Positions 24,977 through 34,838 of a stretch of 52,240 nucleotides of DNA are shown piece after piece. Source of the stretch: Mesorhizobium sp. M7A.F.Ca.US.008.03.1.1 (lineage in GTDB: Bacteria > Pseudomonadota > Alphaproteobacteria > Rhizobiales > Rhizobiaceae); NCBI RefSeq assembly GCF_003997495.1, contig NZ_RZRU01000035.1:1-52240 (forward strand), in the 5' to 3' direction. How positions within the stretch are numbered: position 1 is the stretch's first letter; each line of letters opens with the position of its first letter. Both the position numbers and the translations under genes were made by a program. The notes below the pieces were generated by a model. It made no database searches and was not told the origin of the DNA. It was given only the letters and a program-made list of their open reading frames with translations.

Positions 24977-25387
24977 CTACGGCATTCGCTCGACCGCCTG
25001 CAAGGATGGATCCATCTTGTCCCAGGTATGGCCGTGGCTCGTGTAGGTCACCATCTGCGGGCTGAACTGTTCCGGATCGTCGAGGCTGGCCGCGTGGACC
25101 GCTATAAATTCGGGCATGGCGACGGATATCAGAAAGACCGGCGTTCCGCAGGTTGGACAGAAGGTGTGGATTTTTTCATTGCCGCTGGCGCCCGCCACGC
25201 GCCAGGTGCTCACCTCCCCGGTAATTGCCATATCGGCGCGCTGGCCGAAGGTCAGGTAGGATCCGTGGCCGGTGCCTGAGCGCTTCTGGCAATCGCTGCA
25301 CTGGCAGTGGTTCTGGAAGATCGGCTCGTCATTGGTTTCGTAACGGATCGCGCCGCATGCGCAGCCGCCGGTATAGCGCTTGGTCAT
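24977..25387 (-). CDS. GFA family zinc protein
   Basis: A 136-residue protein of the GFA (glutathione-dependent formaldehyde-activating-like, DUF636) family. Zinc-binding cysteines lie in GGCACGAIRY, HCQCSDCQ and FCPTCGTP, giving the usual pattern of a structural and a catalytic zinc. The ATG at 25387 follows GGAG by seven bases; a second ATG six bases earlier is too close to it. It is the last gene of the ArsR-SRPBCC-GFA operon. True formaldehyde activation is not established for most members, so the reaction is unknown. Confidence 0.87.
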   Translation of the reverse strand: MTKRYTGGCACGAIRYETNDEPIFQNHCQCSDCQKRSGTGHGSYLTFGQRADMAITGEVSTWRVAGASGNEKIHTFCPTCGTPVFLISVAMPEFIAVHAASLDDPEQFSPQMVTYTSHGHTWDKMDPSLQAVERMP

Positions 25388-25428
25388 TGTCATTCTCCAC
25401 GGGCCTGATTCTGCTTGAGGTCGCAGCA

Positions 25429-25893
25429 TCAGGCCGATTTCGGCTTGGCGAAAATGTCGATGCCGCTGCCGGTTTCCAGGAAGGATTTCAGGCTCGACAG
25501 CACCGCCGGCCAGCCCTGGCTGACGCCTTTCGCCATGCCGCTGCCGGCCTCAAGTTCGTCATGGCTGACGGTCAGCCGCACCATGGTGTCGTATTCCTCG
25601 ATGGCGAACGTCACCCGGCTGGTTTTCAATGGATCGTCGGCCTGAGAAGCGTTCGCCCAGGTGATGACGAGGCGCGTCGGCGGCGAAATCTCGACGACAT
25701 TGCCGACGAGTTCGACGGTCCGTTCGTCATTGGCGCGGATGTGCTCCCATTTCGAGCCCGCTTTCCAGTCGGAGACGTTCTCGTGGCCCCAGTAGCGCTT
25801 TGCGACATCGGGCTTGATTATGGCCTCGAACACCTTCTGCGGCGTCGAGCGGATATAGGTCACGTAGACAAAGCTGGTCGTTTCCCTGGTCAT
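25429..25893 (-). CDS. SRPBCC (AHSA1-like) domain protein
   Basis: A 154-residue protein of the START/Bet v1-like AHSA1 group. It has the opening VYVTYIRSTPQKVFEAI, the RYWGHENVSDWKAGSKWEH turn, and a C-terminal helix around GWPAVLSSLKSFLETG. It overlaps the ArsR regulator by four bases (ATGA) and ends 41 bases before the GFA gene. The ArsR-plus-SRPBCC pairing is common in bacteria; the SRPBCC partner is thought to bind a hydrophobic ligand. No catalytic assignment is possible from the sequence. Confidence 0.87.
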   Translation of the reverse strand: MTRETTSFVYVTYIRSTPQKVFEAIIKPDVAKRYWGHENVSDWKAGSKWEHIRANDERTVELVGNVVEISPPTRLVITWANASQADDPLKTSRVTFAIEEYDTMVRLTVSHDELEAGSGMAKGVSQGWPAVLSSLKSFLETGSGIDIFAKPKSA

Positions 25894-26210
25894 TGGTCTT
25901 CTCCTTCGAGTTCTTGCTTCAGGTCGTGCAGCAGGCTGAGCCGCTGCCGTTCGAATTTCCGCACCCAGCGCTCGTAGACTTCGTGCAGCGGTACGGGGTT
26001 GATGAAATGCAGCTTCTCTCGGCCGCGCTTGACCGTGCTCACCAGATTGGCCGCCTCCAGCAGGTCGAGGTGCTGGGTGGCGGATTGCCTGGCCATGTCC
26101 AGGTTTTCGCAAAGCTGACTGAGCGTCTGCCCGTTCTGCTCGCACAGAAGGTCAAGCAGCCTTCTGCGTGTCGGGTCGCCCAGCGCTTTGAAAACCTTGT
26201 CGGCGTCCAT
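25890..26210 (-). CDS. ArsR family transcriptional regulator
   Basis: A 106-residue winged-helix repressor beginning MDADKVFKALGDPTRRRLLDLL, the classical ArsR N-terminus, with the recognition helix in ARQSATQHLDLLEAANLV. It has no CxC metal motif, so it is not a metal sensor of the ArsR/SmtB type. Upstream in-frame codons would cross the operator palindrome, which argues for the 26210 start. It heads the operon with SRPBCC and GFA genes and probably represses its own promoter through the palindrome at 26239-26258. Confidence 0.9.
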   Translation of the reverse strand: MDADKVFKALGDPTRRRLLDLLCEQNGQTLSQLCENLDMARQSATQHLDLLEAANLVSTVKRGREKLHFINPVPLHEVYERWVRKFERQRLSLLHDLKQELEGEDQ

Positions 26211-26238
26211 CTGCCTCACTCTGTTGCAACGCCATAAT

Positions 26239-26258
26239 ATGCAGGTAAATACCTGCAT
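26239..26258. promoter_or_regulatory. ArsR-type palindromic operator
   Basis: ATGCAGGTA-AA-TACCTGCAT is a perfect 9-2-9 palindrome ending 28 bases before the ArsR start codon. Length, symmetry and position fit a dimeric winged-helix repressor that autoregulates its operon. The binding itself is inferred. Confidence 0.7.
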
Positions 26259-26446
26259 GTCAACCGGCAATTCGACCCGCGCGGAATGACCTCGAGCGAA
26301 CACTTTTCGGGTTGACCGCTCATCGGCACGGCTCCGCAATTGGCAACTGCGCCAGGCAGATCACCGTGAAATCGCGGAGCAAAGATATGGAAGATGAGCC
26401 TGCGGGCTTCAAACGCCGCCAGGCTTTATCCGATTTCTAGCATGAC

Positions 26447-26464
26447 TTCCGGCGAAAACCGGAA
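26447..26464. repeat. short hairpin between ArsR operon and DUF1330 gene
   Basis: TTCCGG-CGAAAA-CCGGAA forms a 6-base stem with a six-base loop. It lies 31 bases beyond the stop of the DUF1330 gene (minus strand) and could be part of its terminator or a degenerate relative of the CGAAAATCG repeat near 20450. The rest of 26259-26494 shows nothing else I can assign. Confidence 0.4.
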
Positions 26465-26494
26465 TGACTTCTTCGGAACTATGCTTGCAGGACC

Positions 26495-26782
26495 TCAGGC
26501 GCCTTCGACCAGCACGATTTCGCCATCGGCGACCTTCTGGCGAATGGCGGCGGCGCGCTGGTATTCCGGCGAGTGGTAGCAATCGTGCGCGGCGGCGAGC
26601 GATTCGAACTCGATGATGACGTTGCGTGCGCGGCCGGGGCCTTCGGCCTTTTCATGCTCACCGCCGCGCGCCAGGAACTTCGCGCCGAAGCGCTCAAAGG
26701 CAGGCTTGGCGGCGGCGACATAGTCCTTGTAGCCTTCGGCGTCGCGCACATCGACGCGGGCGATCCAGTATCCCTTGGGCAT
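26495..26782 (-). CDS. DUF1330 domain protein
   Basis: A 95-residue ferredoxin-like-fold protein of family DUF1330. Typical features are the start MPKGYWIARVDV, the middle FLARGGEHE, and the segment VIIEFESLAAAHDCYHSPEYQ, as seen in dimeric alpha-beta barrel proteins. The function is unknown; the fold is shared with small monooxygenase-like and stress proteins. It lies 32 bases downstream of pyrF on the same strand and may be co-transcribed with it. Confidence 0.87.
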   Translation of the reverse strand: MPKGYWIARVDVRDAEGYKDYVAAAKPAFERFGAKFLARGGEHEKAEGPGRARNVIIEFESLAAAHDCYHSPEYQRAAAIRQKVADGEIVLVEGA

Positions 26783-26814
26783 TTTCGTGGTCTCCGAATT
26801 TGTTCTTGGAAGTC

Positions 26815-27522
26815 TCAGGCAGAGCGCATTTCGTCGAGGATGGCTTCGGCCGCTTCCCGTTTGTTGGCCGCCGCCACGATCGGACGGCCGACGACGAGGT
26901 GGCTGGCGCCGTTGCGGATCGCCTGGCCCGGCGTCACCACGCGCTTCTGGTCGCCATGATCGCTGCCCGCCGGCCGGATGCCGGGCGTCACCACCGCCAT
27001 GTCGGGGCCGACGATGCGGCGCACCGCTTCGGCCTCCGCGGCCGAGCAGACGATGCCGCCCATGCCGGCATGCAGCGCCTGTTCCGAGCGCCTGAGCACC
27101 AGCGTATGCGGGTCGTACTCATAGCCGACGTCGATCATGTCCTGCTCGTCCATCGAGGTCAGCACGCTGACGGCAAGCAGGCAAAGGTCGCTGCCGCGCG
27201 CTGCCTCCACCGCCGCCGCCATCGCCTTGGGATAGGCGTGGATGGTCAGCATGGTCATGCCCATCTTGACGACGTTCTCGACGCCCTTGGCCACCGTGTG
27301 GTCGATGTCGAGCAGCTTCATGTCGAGGAAGACCTTGGTGCCGCCGCTGGCCAGTTCCCTGGCGAAGTCGAGCCCTCCGGCGAAGGCAAGCTGATAGCCG
27401 ATCTTGTAGAAGGAGACGATGCCGTCGAGCTCGCGTACGGCCTCCTCGGCATCCCTCACGGTCGGCACGTCGAGGCCGACGATCAGTCTTTCCTGCATGG
27501 ATTGGGCCTGCATGATTCGCAT
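26815..27522 (-). CDS. pyrF: orotidine-5'-phosphate decarboxylase
   Basis: A TIM-barrel enzyme converting OMP to UMP in pyrimidine synthesis. The catalytic tetrad is visible in VFLDMKLLDIDHTV (Asp-x-Lys-xx-Asp), with FYKIGYQL upstream and VTPGIRP and VVGRPI at the phosphate end. About 235 residues from the ATG at 27522; nearby ATGs at 27513 and 27498 are also possible and none has a strong ribosome site. The 27522 start follows the FMN-reductase stop by 11 bases, so the two genes form an operon. Confidence 0.94.
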   Translation of the reverse strand: MRIMQAQSMQERLIVGLDVPTVRDAEEAVRELDGIVSFYKIGYQLAFAGGLDFARELASGGTKVFLDMKLLDIDHTVAKGVENVVKMGMTMLTIHAYPKAMAAAVEAARGSDLCLLAVSVLTSMDEQDMIDVGYEYDPHTLVLRRSEQALHAGMGGIVCSAAEAEAVRRIVGPDMAVVTPGIRPAGSDHGDQKRVVTPGQAIRNGASHLVVGRPIVAAANKREAAEAILDEMRSA

Positions 27523-27533
27523 CGTATCGGCGA

Positions 27534-28130
27534 TCACGCCTCGATCCGGGTGGACAGCATGCGCGAGGTTTCGATCAGCGTGCGGCATAGGTGCTCCATC
27601 GATTTGTGCAGTCTTTCGTCACGGAAGTTTCCATCCTCGTCGAAGGCGTCGCCGCCCTCGGGCACCGAGCATTCCGGCGTCACCACCTCCATCTGGCAAC
27701 GCACCAGAACGGCGCGCAGATGGTTGATGCAACGGACGCCGGCAAAGCGGCCGTTGGAGGACGAGCAGAGGCCGGCGACCTTGCCGGCCAGCGGCCTGAC
27801 TGGCCGGCCGCCATCCCTGCGCACCCGGCTTACCCAGTCGATCGTGTTCTTGAGCAGCGGCGGAATGGAGCCGTTATATTCGGGCGTGGCGATCAGCAGT
27901 CCGTCATGAGCGATCACCAGACGGCCGAGTTTCTGGGCGTTTTCAGGTACGCCTTTTTCTCTTTCCAGGTCCTCGTCCATGATCGGCAGGGGGTAGTCGG
28001 CAAGCGAGATGCGGGTCACCTCGGCGCCTTGCATGGCAAGTTCCTTCTGCGCCACGTCGGCTGTCCTGCCGCTGTAGGCGCCGCTGCGCACCGAGCCGGC
28101 GAAGACGAGGATTTTCGGGATCACTGCCAT
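27534..28130 (-). CDS. NADPH-dependent FMN reductase family protein
   Basis: A 198-residue flavodoxin-fold protein. FMN phosphate contacts are expected in the N-terminal AGSVRSGAYSGR, and the signature IATPEYNGSIPPLLKNTIDWVSR identifies the NADPH-dependent FMN reductase/azoreductase-like family. It probably reduces quinones, chromate or flavins using NAD(P)H. It is cytosolic. It sits directly upstream of pyrF. Confidence 0.9.
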   Translation of the reverse strand: MAVIPKILVFAGSVRSGAYSGRTADVAQKELAMQGAEVTRISLADYPLPIMDEDLEREKGVPENAQKLGRLVIAHDGLLIATPEYNGSIPPLLKNTIDWVSRVRRDGGRPVRPLAGKVAGLCSSSNGRFAGVRCINHLRAVLVRCQMEVVTPECSVPEGGDAFDEDGNFRDERLHKSMEHLCRTLIETSRMLSTRIEA

Positions 28131-28184
28131 TGGCCACCCTTGTTCCCGGACAGGTACAGCCAGAGGCCGCCCAAATCAACGCCA

Positions 28185-28248
28185 ACTTCGTCATCCCTGG
28201 GCGGAGCAGGAGCGAAGCTCCGTCGCGGAGACCCTGGGATGACGAAGT
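28185..28248. repeat. long inverted repeat with inner hairpin
   Basis: Outer arms of 17 bases (28185-28201 and 28232-28248, core CGTCATCCC and GGGATGACG) pair with one mismatch. Inside is a smaller hairpin, GGAGC-GAA-GCTCC (28209-28221). It fills most of the gap between the FMN reductase and pmtA genes. Elements starting CTTCGTCATCC are a familiar dispersed repeat type in rhizobial genomes. I see no T-tract. Confidence 0.75.
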
Positions 28249-28320
28249 GAGAGATGTTTCCGCCAATCGCTGAGCTATGCAGCCAGCGCTAGGAACCGCG
28301 AACGGCTCAGCGCGGAGGAA

Positions 28321-28926
28321 CTAATGGGCCTCGCGCCGGTAGATCCACAGCTGCGTCGGCGGAATGTTGCGGAAGATGAAGTCGAAATGCTTGACCGTGT
28401 AGTCGCCGCGGCCGGCCGGAATCGGCGACATCGGGCCATAGGTCAGCTGCACGATCGGCCGTCCGGCCGGGATGCGGTCGAGCAGGCTCTCGATATAGGC
28501 AATGCGCTGGGCGACTGGAAAGTTGAGCAGCGGCACGCCGGAAACGACGGAATCGAAGATCATCCCGCTCTTGTCGCCAAGCGTGGCGTTGAGGTTGAAG
28601 GCATCGCCCTCGATGACGTTGACGCCGGGATAAAGCCGCCGCAGGTGACGGACGAAATCCGTGGAATACTCGACCGCGTAGAGGTTTTCGGGCCGTACGC
28701 CCTGGGCGAGGATGGCGCGGGTGATGACGCCGGTACCGGGACCGACCTCGAGCACCGGCAGCCCGGATTTAGGATTGACGATCGAGGCCATCTTGCGTGC
28801 GGTGACCGAACTGGTCGGCACGATCGAGCCAACCGTCTTCGGCTTGTCGATCCAGCCCTTGAAGAATTTGAGTTCGTCGTCGAACTTTTCGACAAGCGCC
28901 TTCCGCAATCCAGGGCCACGTGTCAT
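28321..28926 (-). CDS. pmtA: phospholipid N-methyltransferase
   Basis: A 201-residue SAM-dependent methyltransferase. Motif I is VLEVGPGTGVITRAIL, followed by the acidic YAVEYS loop and VIEGDAFNL. The N-terminal helix (FDDELKFFKGWIDKPKTVGSI) and the ending with IPPTQLWIYRR match the rhizobial PmtA type, which methylates phosphatidylethanolamine three times to phosphatidylcholine. I take the ATG at 28926, preceded by AGGAGA; this gives the usual family length of about 200. Resemblance to rRNA adenine methyltransferases is the alternative annotation. It lies downstream of dnaJ. Confidence 0.85.
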   Translation of the reverse strand: MTRGPGLRKALVEKFDDELKFFKGWIDKPKTVGSIVPTSSVTARKMASIVNPKSGLPVLEVGPGTGVITRAILAQGVRPENLYAVEYSTDFVRHLRRLYPGVNVIEGDAFNLNATLGDKSGMIFDSVVSGVPLLNFPVAQRIAYIESLLDRIPAGRPIVQLTYGPMSPIPAGRGDYTVKHFDFIFRNIPPTQLWIYRREAH

Positions 28927-29092
28927 GCAAGCTCTCCTCAGCGCTCCCCGCAAGTTACTTAGCACCTGAGCGGTGCTAGGCAAGGCGCGGCCGGACGCAT
29001 GTCGTGGATAAGATAATTTTCGTCGCGTCTCAAGGGGTGACGCGATTCAAGGATTTACGCGTTGCAAATCGGCTTACGCGGGCCAAAGTGCA

Positions 29093-30223
29093 TCAACGTT
29101 CGCCGAAGGACTCGAAAAAATCCTTCATGCGGGCAAAAAAGCCGCTCGATTGAGGCGAATTGTCCTGCGAGGAGAGCTGTTCGAACTCTTCCAGCAGTTC
29201 GCGCTGGCGGCGGGTCAGGTTCTGCGGCGTCTCGACCGCGGTCTGGATGTAGAGGTCGCCGATATTGGGCTGGCGCAGCACCGGCATGCCCTTGCCCTTG
29301 AGGCGGAACTGGCGCCCGTTCTGCGTGCCCTCGGTCACCTTGACCTTGGTCTGCGTGCCGTCCAGCGTCGTCACCTCGAAGGAGCCGCCAAGGGCGGCCG
29401 TGGTCATCGAGATCGGCACCTTGCAATAGAGATCGGCGCCGTCGCGCTGGAAGAACTCGTGCGGTTTGACCGCCAGGAAAATATAGAGGTCGCCCGAGGG
29501 CCCGCCGCGCAGGCCGGCTTCGCCCTCATTGGCAAGGCGGATGCGGGTGCCGTCCTCGATGCCGGCCGGGATGTTGACCGACAGCGAACGCTCCTCGGTG
29601 ACGCGGCCCTGGCCGGCGCATTTCGGGCACGGATCCTTGATCGTCTGGCCGCGCCCCTGGCATTGCGGACAGGTCCGCTCGATCGAGAAGAACCCTTGCG
29701 TGGCGCGCACCTTGCCGTGGCCGTTGCACATGGAGCAGGTGACGGGCTGGGTGCCGGGCTTGGCGCCGCTGCCCGAACATTCGGAGCACGAGATCGACGC
29801 CGGCACCCGGATCTGCGCGGTCTTGCCGGCAAAAGCCTCCTCCAGGGTGATTTCCATGTTATAACGCAGGTCGGCGCCGCGCTCGCGGCCGCCCGACGAG
29901 CGGCGCTGGCGCCCGCCCATCATGTCGCCGAAAATATCCTCGAAGATGTCGGCGAAGCCGCCGGCGCCGAAGCCTTGCGCGCCGCCATTCATGCCGCCCT
30001 GCTCGAAGGCGGCGTGGCCGAAGCGGTCATAGGCCGCGCGCTTCTGCGGATCCTTCAGCGTCTCGTAGGCTTCGTTGATTTCCTTGAACTTGTGCTCGCA
30101 GGAATGATCGCCGGGGTTGCGGTCGGGATGGAACTGCATGGCGAGCTTGCGGAAAGCGCTCTTGAGCTCCTTCTCGTCGGCGCCTTTTTGGACGCCCAGC
30201 GTCTCGTAGAAATCAGCTTTCAT
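29093..30223 (-). CDS. dnaJ: chaperone protein DnaJ
   Basis: A 376-residue full-length class A DnaJ. The J-domain covers residues 1-70 with HPD in MQFHPDRNPG. A Gly/Phe-rich region follows (GGMNGGAQGFGAGGF). Four CxxCxGxG zinc-finger repeats are present: CSECSGSG, CSMCNGHG, CPQCQGRG and CPKCAGQG. The C-terminal substrate domain completes it. It stimulates the ATPase of DnaK, encoded just upstream on the same strand. A terminator lies between the two genes, so dnaJ depends on readthrough or its own promoter. Confidence 0.97.
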   Translation of the reverse strand: MKADFYETLGVQKGADEKELKSAFRKLAMQFHPDRNPGDHSCEHKFKEINEAYETLKDPQKRAAYDRFGHAAFEQGGMNGGAQGFGAGGFADIFEDIFGDMMGGRQRRSSGGRERGADLRYNMEITLEEAFAGKTAQIRVPASISCSECSGSGAKPGTQPVTCSMCNGHGKVRATQGFFSIERTCPQCQGRGQTIKDPCPKCAGQGRVTEERSLSVNIPAGIEDGTRIRLANEGEAGLRGGPSGDLYIFLAVKPHEFFQRDGADLYCKVPISMTTAALGGSFEVTTLDGTQTKVKVTEGTQNGRQFRLKGKGMPVLRQPNIGDLYIQTAVETPQNLTRRQRELLEEFEQLSSQDNSPQSSGFFARMKDFFESFGER

Positions 30224-30385
30224 TTTTTCCCGCTGTCCGGATGCTCAACGTCTTGAAGCATTGTTGCGTCTCTTGCCGGCACTGACGCTTCGATTTAGGT
30301 GCGATGGAAGGGGGATGCCAGTGTCGACGCGGCTTTGCCTGCATTTTTTCAGCAAGGCCCGCTGTTTTTCTGCAACGGGTTGCAA

Positions 30386-30411
30386 AAAAGCCCGGCCTTC
30401 GCCGGGCTTTT
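30386..30411 (-). terminator. rho-independent terminator after dnaK
   Basis: An 11-base stem, AAAAGCCCGGC (30386-30396) with GCCGGGCTTTT (30401-30411), has a four-base loop. Read on the minus strand it begins 25 bases after the dnaK stop and ends in a run of six T, a textbook intrinsic terminator between dnaK and dnaJ. Confidence 0.85.
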
Positions 30412-30435
30412 CGCTTTATCTTGCCGTCAAACGGT

Positions 30436-32352
<1,917 letters not shown>

Positions 32353-32473
32353 TTTTCTAGTCTCTCCGCTAAGCAGGCTCTCAGGACCCGTACAGGCGTT
32401 CCGACGAAAGCCCCTGTTCACAAGAAATCCCGTTCCGGCAACCGGCATTCCGGCACCGAACGGCTTGGCGCGT

Positions 32474-32502
32474 ATATAAGAACAGCCGGCATCGCGCGCA
32501 AG
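32474..32502 (-). promoter_or_regulatory. sigma-32 (RpoH) heat-shock promoter of dnaK
   Basis: On the minus strand CTTG (32502-32499) and CTTATAT (32480-32474) are separated by 18 bases. This matches the published alphaproteobacterial heat-shock consensus CTTG-N17/18-CYTATNT at every position. It would give a dnaK leader of roughly 115 bases. Position and sequence both fit. Confidence 0.8.
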
Positions 32503-32842
32503 CATTCTGCGCAAGGCTTCCATGAACCTTTCCGTCTCCGCCTGCGACTGATCTCCAGGTGCCGCATGGTGCGGCCCGGAAAGGAAGCCCCCCATGACCA
32601 ATAACCCAGAGGCTCCGCGGTCTCCGGGAACAACAGGAGCTCGGCGCGACCACCGCCTTCGGGACGAGGTCGATGCGCTGGGCTTTCCGCTGATTCCGTT
32701 GACCCTGCGTAAGAGCAGGCGTATCGTGACAATGAGGAAAGCAGACAATTCGATCAGGGAAGAACGAGCCGGACCGCCGCGCCTTGCCCTGATTTGCGCG
32801 GCCAGACCCGACGTTCTCCCGTCGACTACGGGGGGTAGTGTC
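32503..32842. other. intergenic region between dnaK promoter and secreted-protein gene
   Basis: This 340-base stretch lies between the divergent dnaK promoter and the start of the propeller-like secreted protein. The frame upstream of that protein is open back to 32594, but the residues are low-quality and the signal peptide only begins at the 32843 ATG. I therefore treat it as leader and promoter DNA. I see no RNA gene or clear promoter. Confidence 0.5.
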
Positions 32843-34828
32843 ATGTCTCGCATCCGCGGCTCGTTCGTGTCGTCTCTTGATGGCGGCTTGCGTCGCGCCA
32901 TGCATCCAGGCGGGGTGCTGGCGCTGGCACTCGGCCTGTGGCTGGGCGCCGCCCAGGCCCAGGAAACCCGGATCATCTATCCCGGTTCGATGGCGGTGAC
33001 CGGTTTCTCCGGCACCATCATTCCCAATTTCGATTCTTCTGACTCCGAAAAGGGAGGCCTGCCGCCCGGCGTCGATCCGGTCGACGAAACCTTCATCGAC
33101 ACCACGCGAGCCACCTTGCGCGTGTTCGACGTCTCGCACCTGGGCGGGCCGGCCGCCGGCCAGCTGGTCAACACGCCGCCGCCTTTCGAGGTGACGGCAG
33201 AGCAGATCGGCCAGGTGTTCGGTGTCACCTACGATGACGGCGTGCGCGACGGCGTTCCATCGGGCATTCCCAATCTCTATGCCGGCGCTACCTCGCTGCA
33301 CGGCATCCGTATCGTCACCCCGGATGCCGACGATGACGGCCGCCCCGAGCGGCAGCGCCGTGGCGCTGCCGGCGCCACCTTCATGAATGGCCAGTTCGGC
33401 ACCGAAAACGGCGGCGGGCCGGGCACCGTCTGGAAGATCGACGGCATCACCGGCCAGGTCTCCAAATTCGCCGACATCGACACCAACAGCGGTCCCGGCA
33501 TCGGCAATCTCACTTTCGACGCCACTCACCGCCAGTTCTTTGCGTCCGATCTCGATACCGGCCTGATCCATCGCATGGACGCCGAAGGCAGGCTGATGGA
33601 CAGCTTCGATCACGGCGTTGCCGGCCGTCCCGCGCATGGGCTCGCTCCCGTCGCCGACGACGGGTCGGTCATGGACATACAAGGCGCGGCCTTCGACAGC
33701 GAAGACCCCGACAGCTGGGGCTACACGCAGGACGAGCGCCGCGTCTGGGGCGTCTCCTACCATGGCGGCCGACTCTACTACTCGGTCGGCGGAAAGTCGG
33801 AAATCTGGTCGGTGGGCATCGCCCGCGACGGCACTTTTGCCGGCGACCCGCGCTGGGAACTGACGGTCAAGGCCGACAAGGACTACGCCGTCACCGACAT
33901 GGCCTTCGACAACAGCGGCTTCATGTACCTGGCCCAGCGCGGCCCGGTCGAAAACCGCTACGATTACAGCCAGTTTGCCGATTCCGGCAAAGGCGAGGTC
34001 ATCCGCTACTTCAGAGAGAGCCCGGACGATCCGGAAACGGAATCGGTCTGGGTCGAAGTGCCGCAGGAATATGCGGTCGGCTTCCCGCAGGGTTTCAGGC
34101 AGTCGGCCGGCGGTCTCGACCTGCAATATGGCTATGATGTCGACGGCAATCTCGACACCTCTGTGTGCACGCAGACGCTGGTCAACACCGGCGACAAGCT
34201 GCGCGACAATCCTTCACTCGCCGAACAGCTCGCCGCCGGCGGGCCGCCGGCCGTGCATGGCGTGCAGATCACGCCCAAGGAGCTGGTCAAGCCGGCCAAC
34301 GTGCCGCCCTTCGGCTCCTGGTTCGTCGATTTCGACGGTTATTTCGAAGACCCGGAGGTCGAGGGTCATGTCGGCGACGTTGCCGTCTGGCGCCCTTGCG
34401 AGGGCCGCGCCGGCTATTATGAAGAAATCCCGGGCGGCTATCTGCCCCCCTTCTACCCGCCGGACTTCCCACCGCCCGGCAATCTGCCTCCGTGCATCGA
34501 TGTCGAGGATATCAGGTATTACTGCACGCCTCGCGGCCTCCAGGCCGATCTCTATCTCCATGACCATGCCGGCTTCGGCGGCGATTCGATCAAGGCCCAA
34601 CCTTCGAATGAGACAAAGTCCAGGACACCAGGCGTCGGGGTGACATCATCCCAGTCGCATGCGCCCGGCAAGCCTTACACAATCGACATCACCGGCCACC
34701 ATCCGGGCGACACAGTCGATGTGGGGCTCTGCTTCTACAGGAAGTCCGACAAGGACAAGGGTGACTACTACCCTTGCTGCAAGATGACTTTGCCGCTCAG
34801 AACCCCAGCCGTCAGCTGCGAACGTTGA
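32843..34828 (+). CDS. secreted propeller-like protein with C-terminal Cys domain
   Basis: A 661-residue exported protein. The start at 32843 has GGGGG about seven bases upstream, and the signal peptide core VLALALGLWLGAAQA follows a basic N-region. The body contains repeated segments of the type FDATHRQFFASDLDTGLIHRMD, IDGITGQVSKFADI and GKSEIWSVGIARDGTFAG, which read like blades of an NHL/SMP-30-type beta-propeller. A Pro-rich linker (about residues 530-550) leads to a C-terminal domain with paired Cys (YPCCKM and a final SC) that is similar to a domain in the next protein. No enzyme family is recognised. It is 10 bases upstream of the DUF11 gene and certainly co-transcribed with it. Confidence 0.78.
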   Translation: MSRIRGSFVSSLDGGLRRAMHPGGVLALALGLWLGAAQAQETRIIYPGSMAVTGFSGTIIPNFDSSDSEKGGLPPGVDPVDETFIDTTRATLRVFDVSHLGGPAAGQLVNTPPPFEVTAEQIGQVFGVTYDDGVRDGVPSGIPNLYAGATSLHGIRIVTPDADDDGRPERQRRGAAGATFMNGQFGTENGGGPGTVWKIDGITGQVSKFADIDTNSGPGIGNLTFDATHRQFFASDLDTGLIHRMDAEGRLMDSFDHGVAGRPAHGLAPVADDGSVMDIQGAAFDSEDPDSWGYTQDERRVWGVSYHGGRLYYSVGGKSEIWSVGIARDGTFAGDPRWELTVKADKDYAVTDMAFDNSGFMYLAQRGPVENRYDYSQFADSGKGEVIRYFRESPDDPETESVWVEVPQEYAVGFPQGFRQSAGGLDLQYGYDVDGNLDTSVCTQTLVNTGDKLRDNPSLAEQLAAGGPPAVHGVQITPKELVKPANVPPFGSWFVDFDGYFEDPEVEGHVGDVAVWRPCEGRAGYYEEIPGGYLPPFYPPDFPPPGNLPPCIDVEDIRYYCTPRGLQADLYLHDHAGFGGDSIKAQPSNETKSRTPGVGVTSSQSHAPGKPYTIDITGHHPGDTVDVGLCFYRKSDKDKGDYYPCCKMTLPLRTPAVSCER

Positions 34829-34838
34829 GGAGGGGAAG

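Noticed and set aside
26020..26140. Metal-sensing ArsR/SmtB assignment for the ArsR gene
   Set aside because: The recognition-helix region lacks the CxC metal-binding motif, so an arsenic or cadmium sensor is not supported.
32594..32842. Longer N-terminus for the propeller-like protein
   Set aside because: A typical signal peptide and a GGGGG ribosome site identify the 32843 start; the upstream residues are unlike a secreted protein.
32353..32976. N-terminal extension of dnaK
   Set aside because: The frame is open but the heat-shock promoter and ribosome site lie inside it and DnaK proteins begin at the 32352 ATG.
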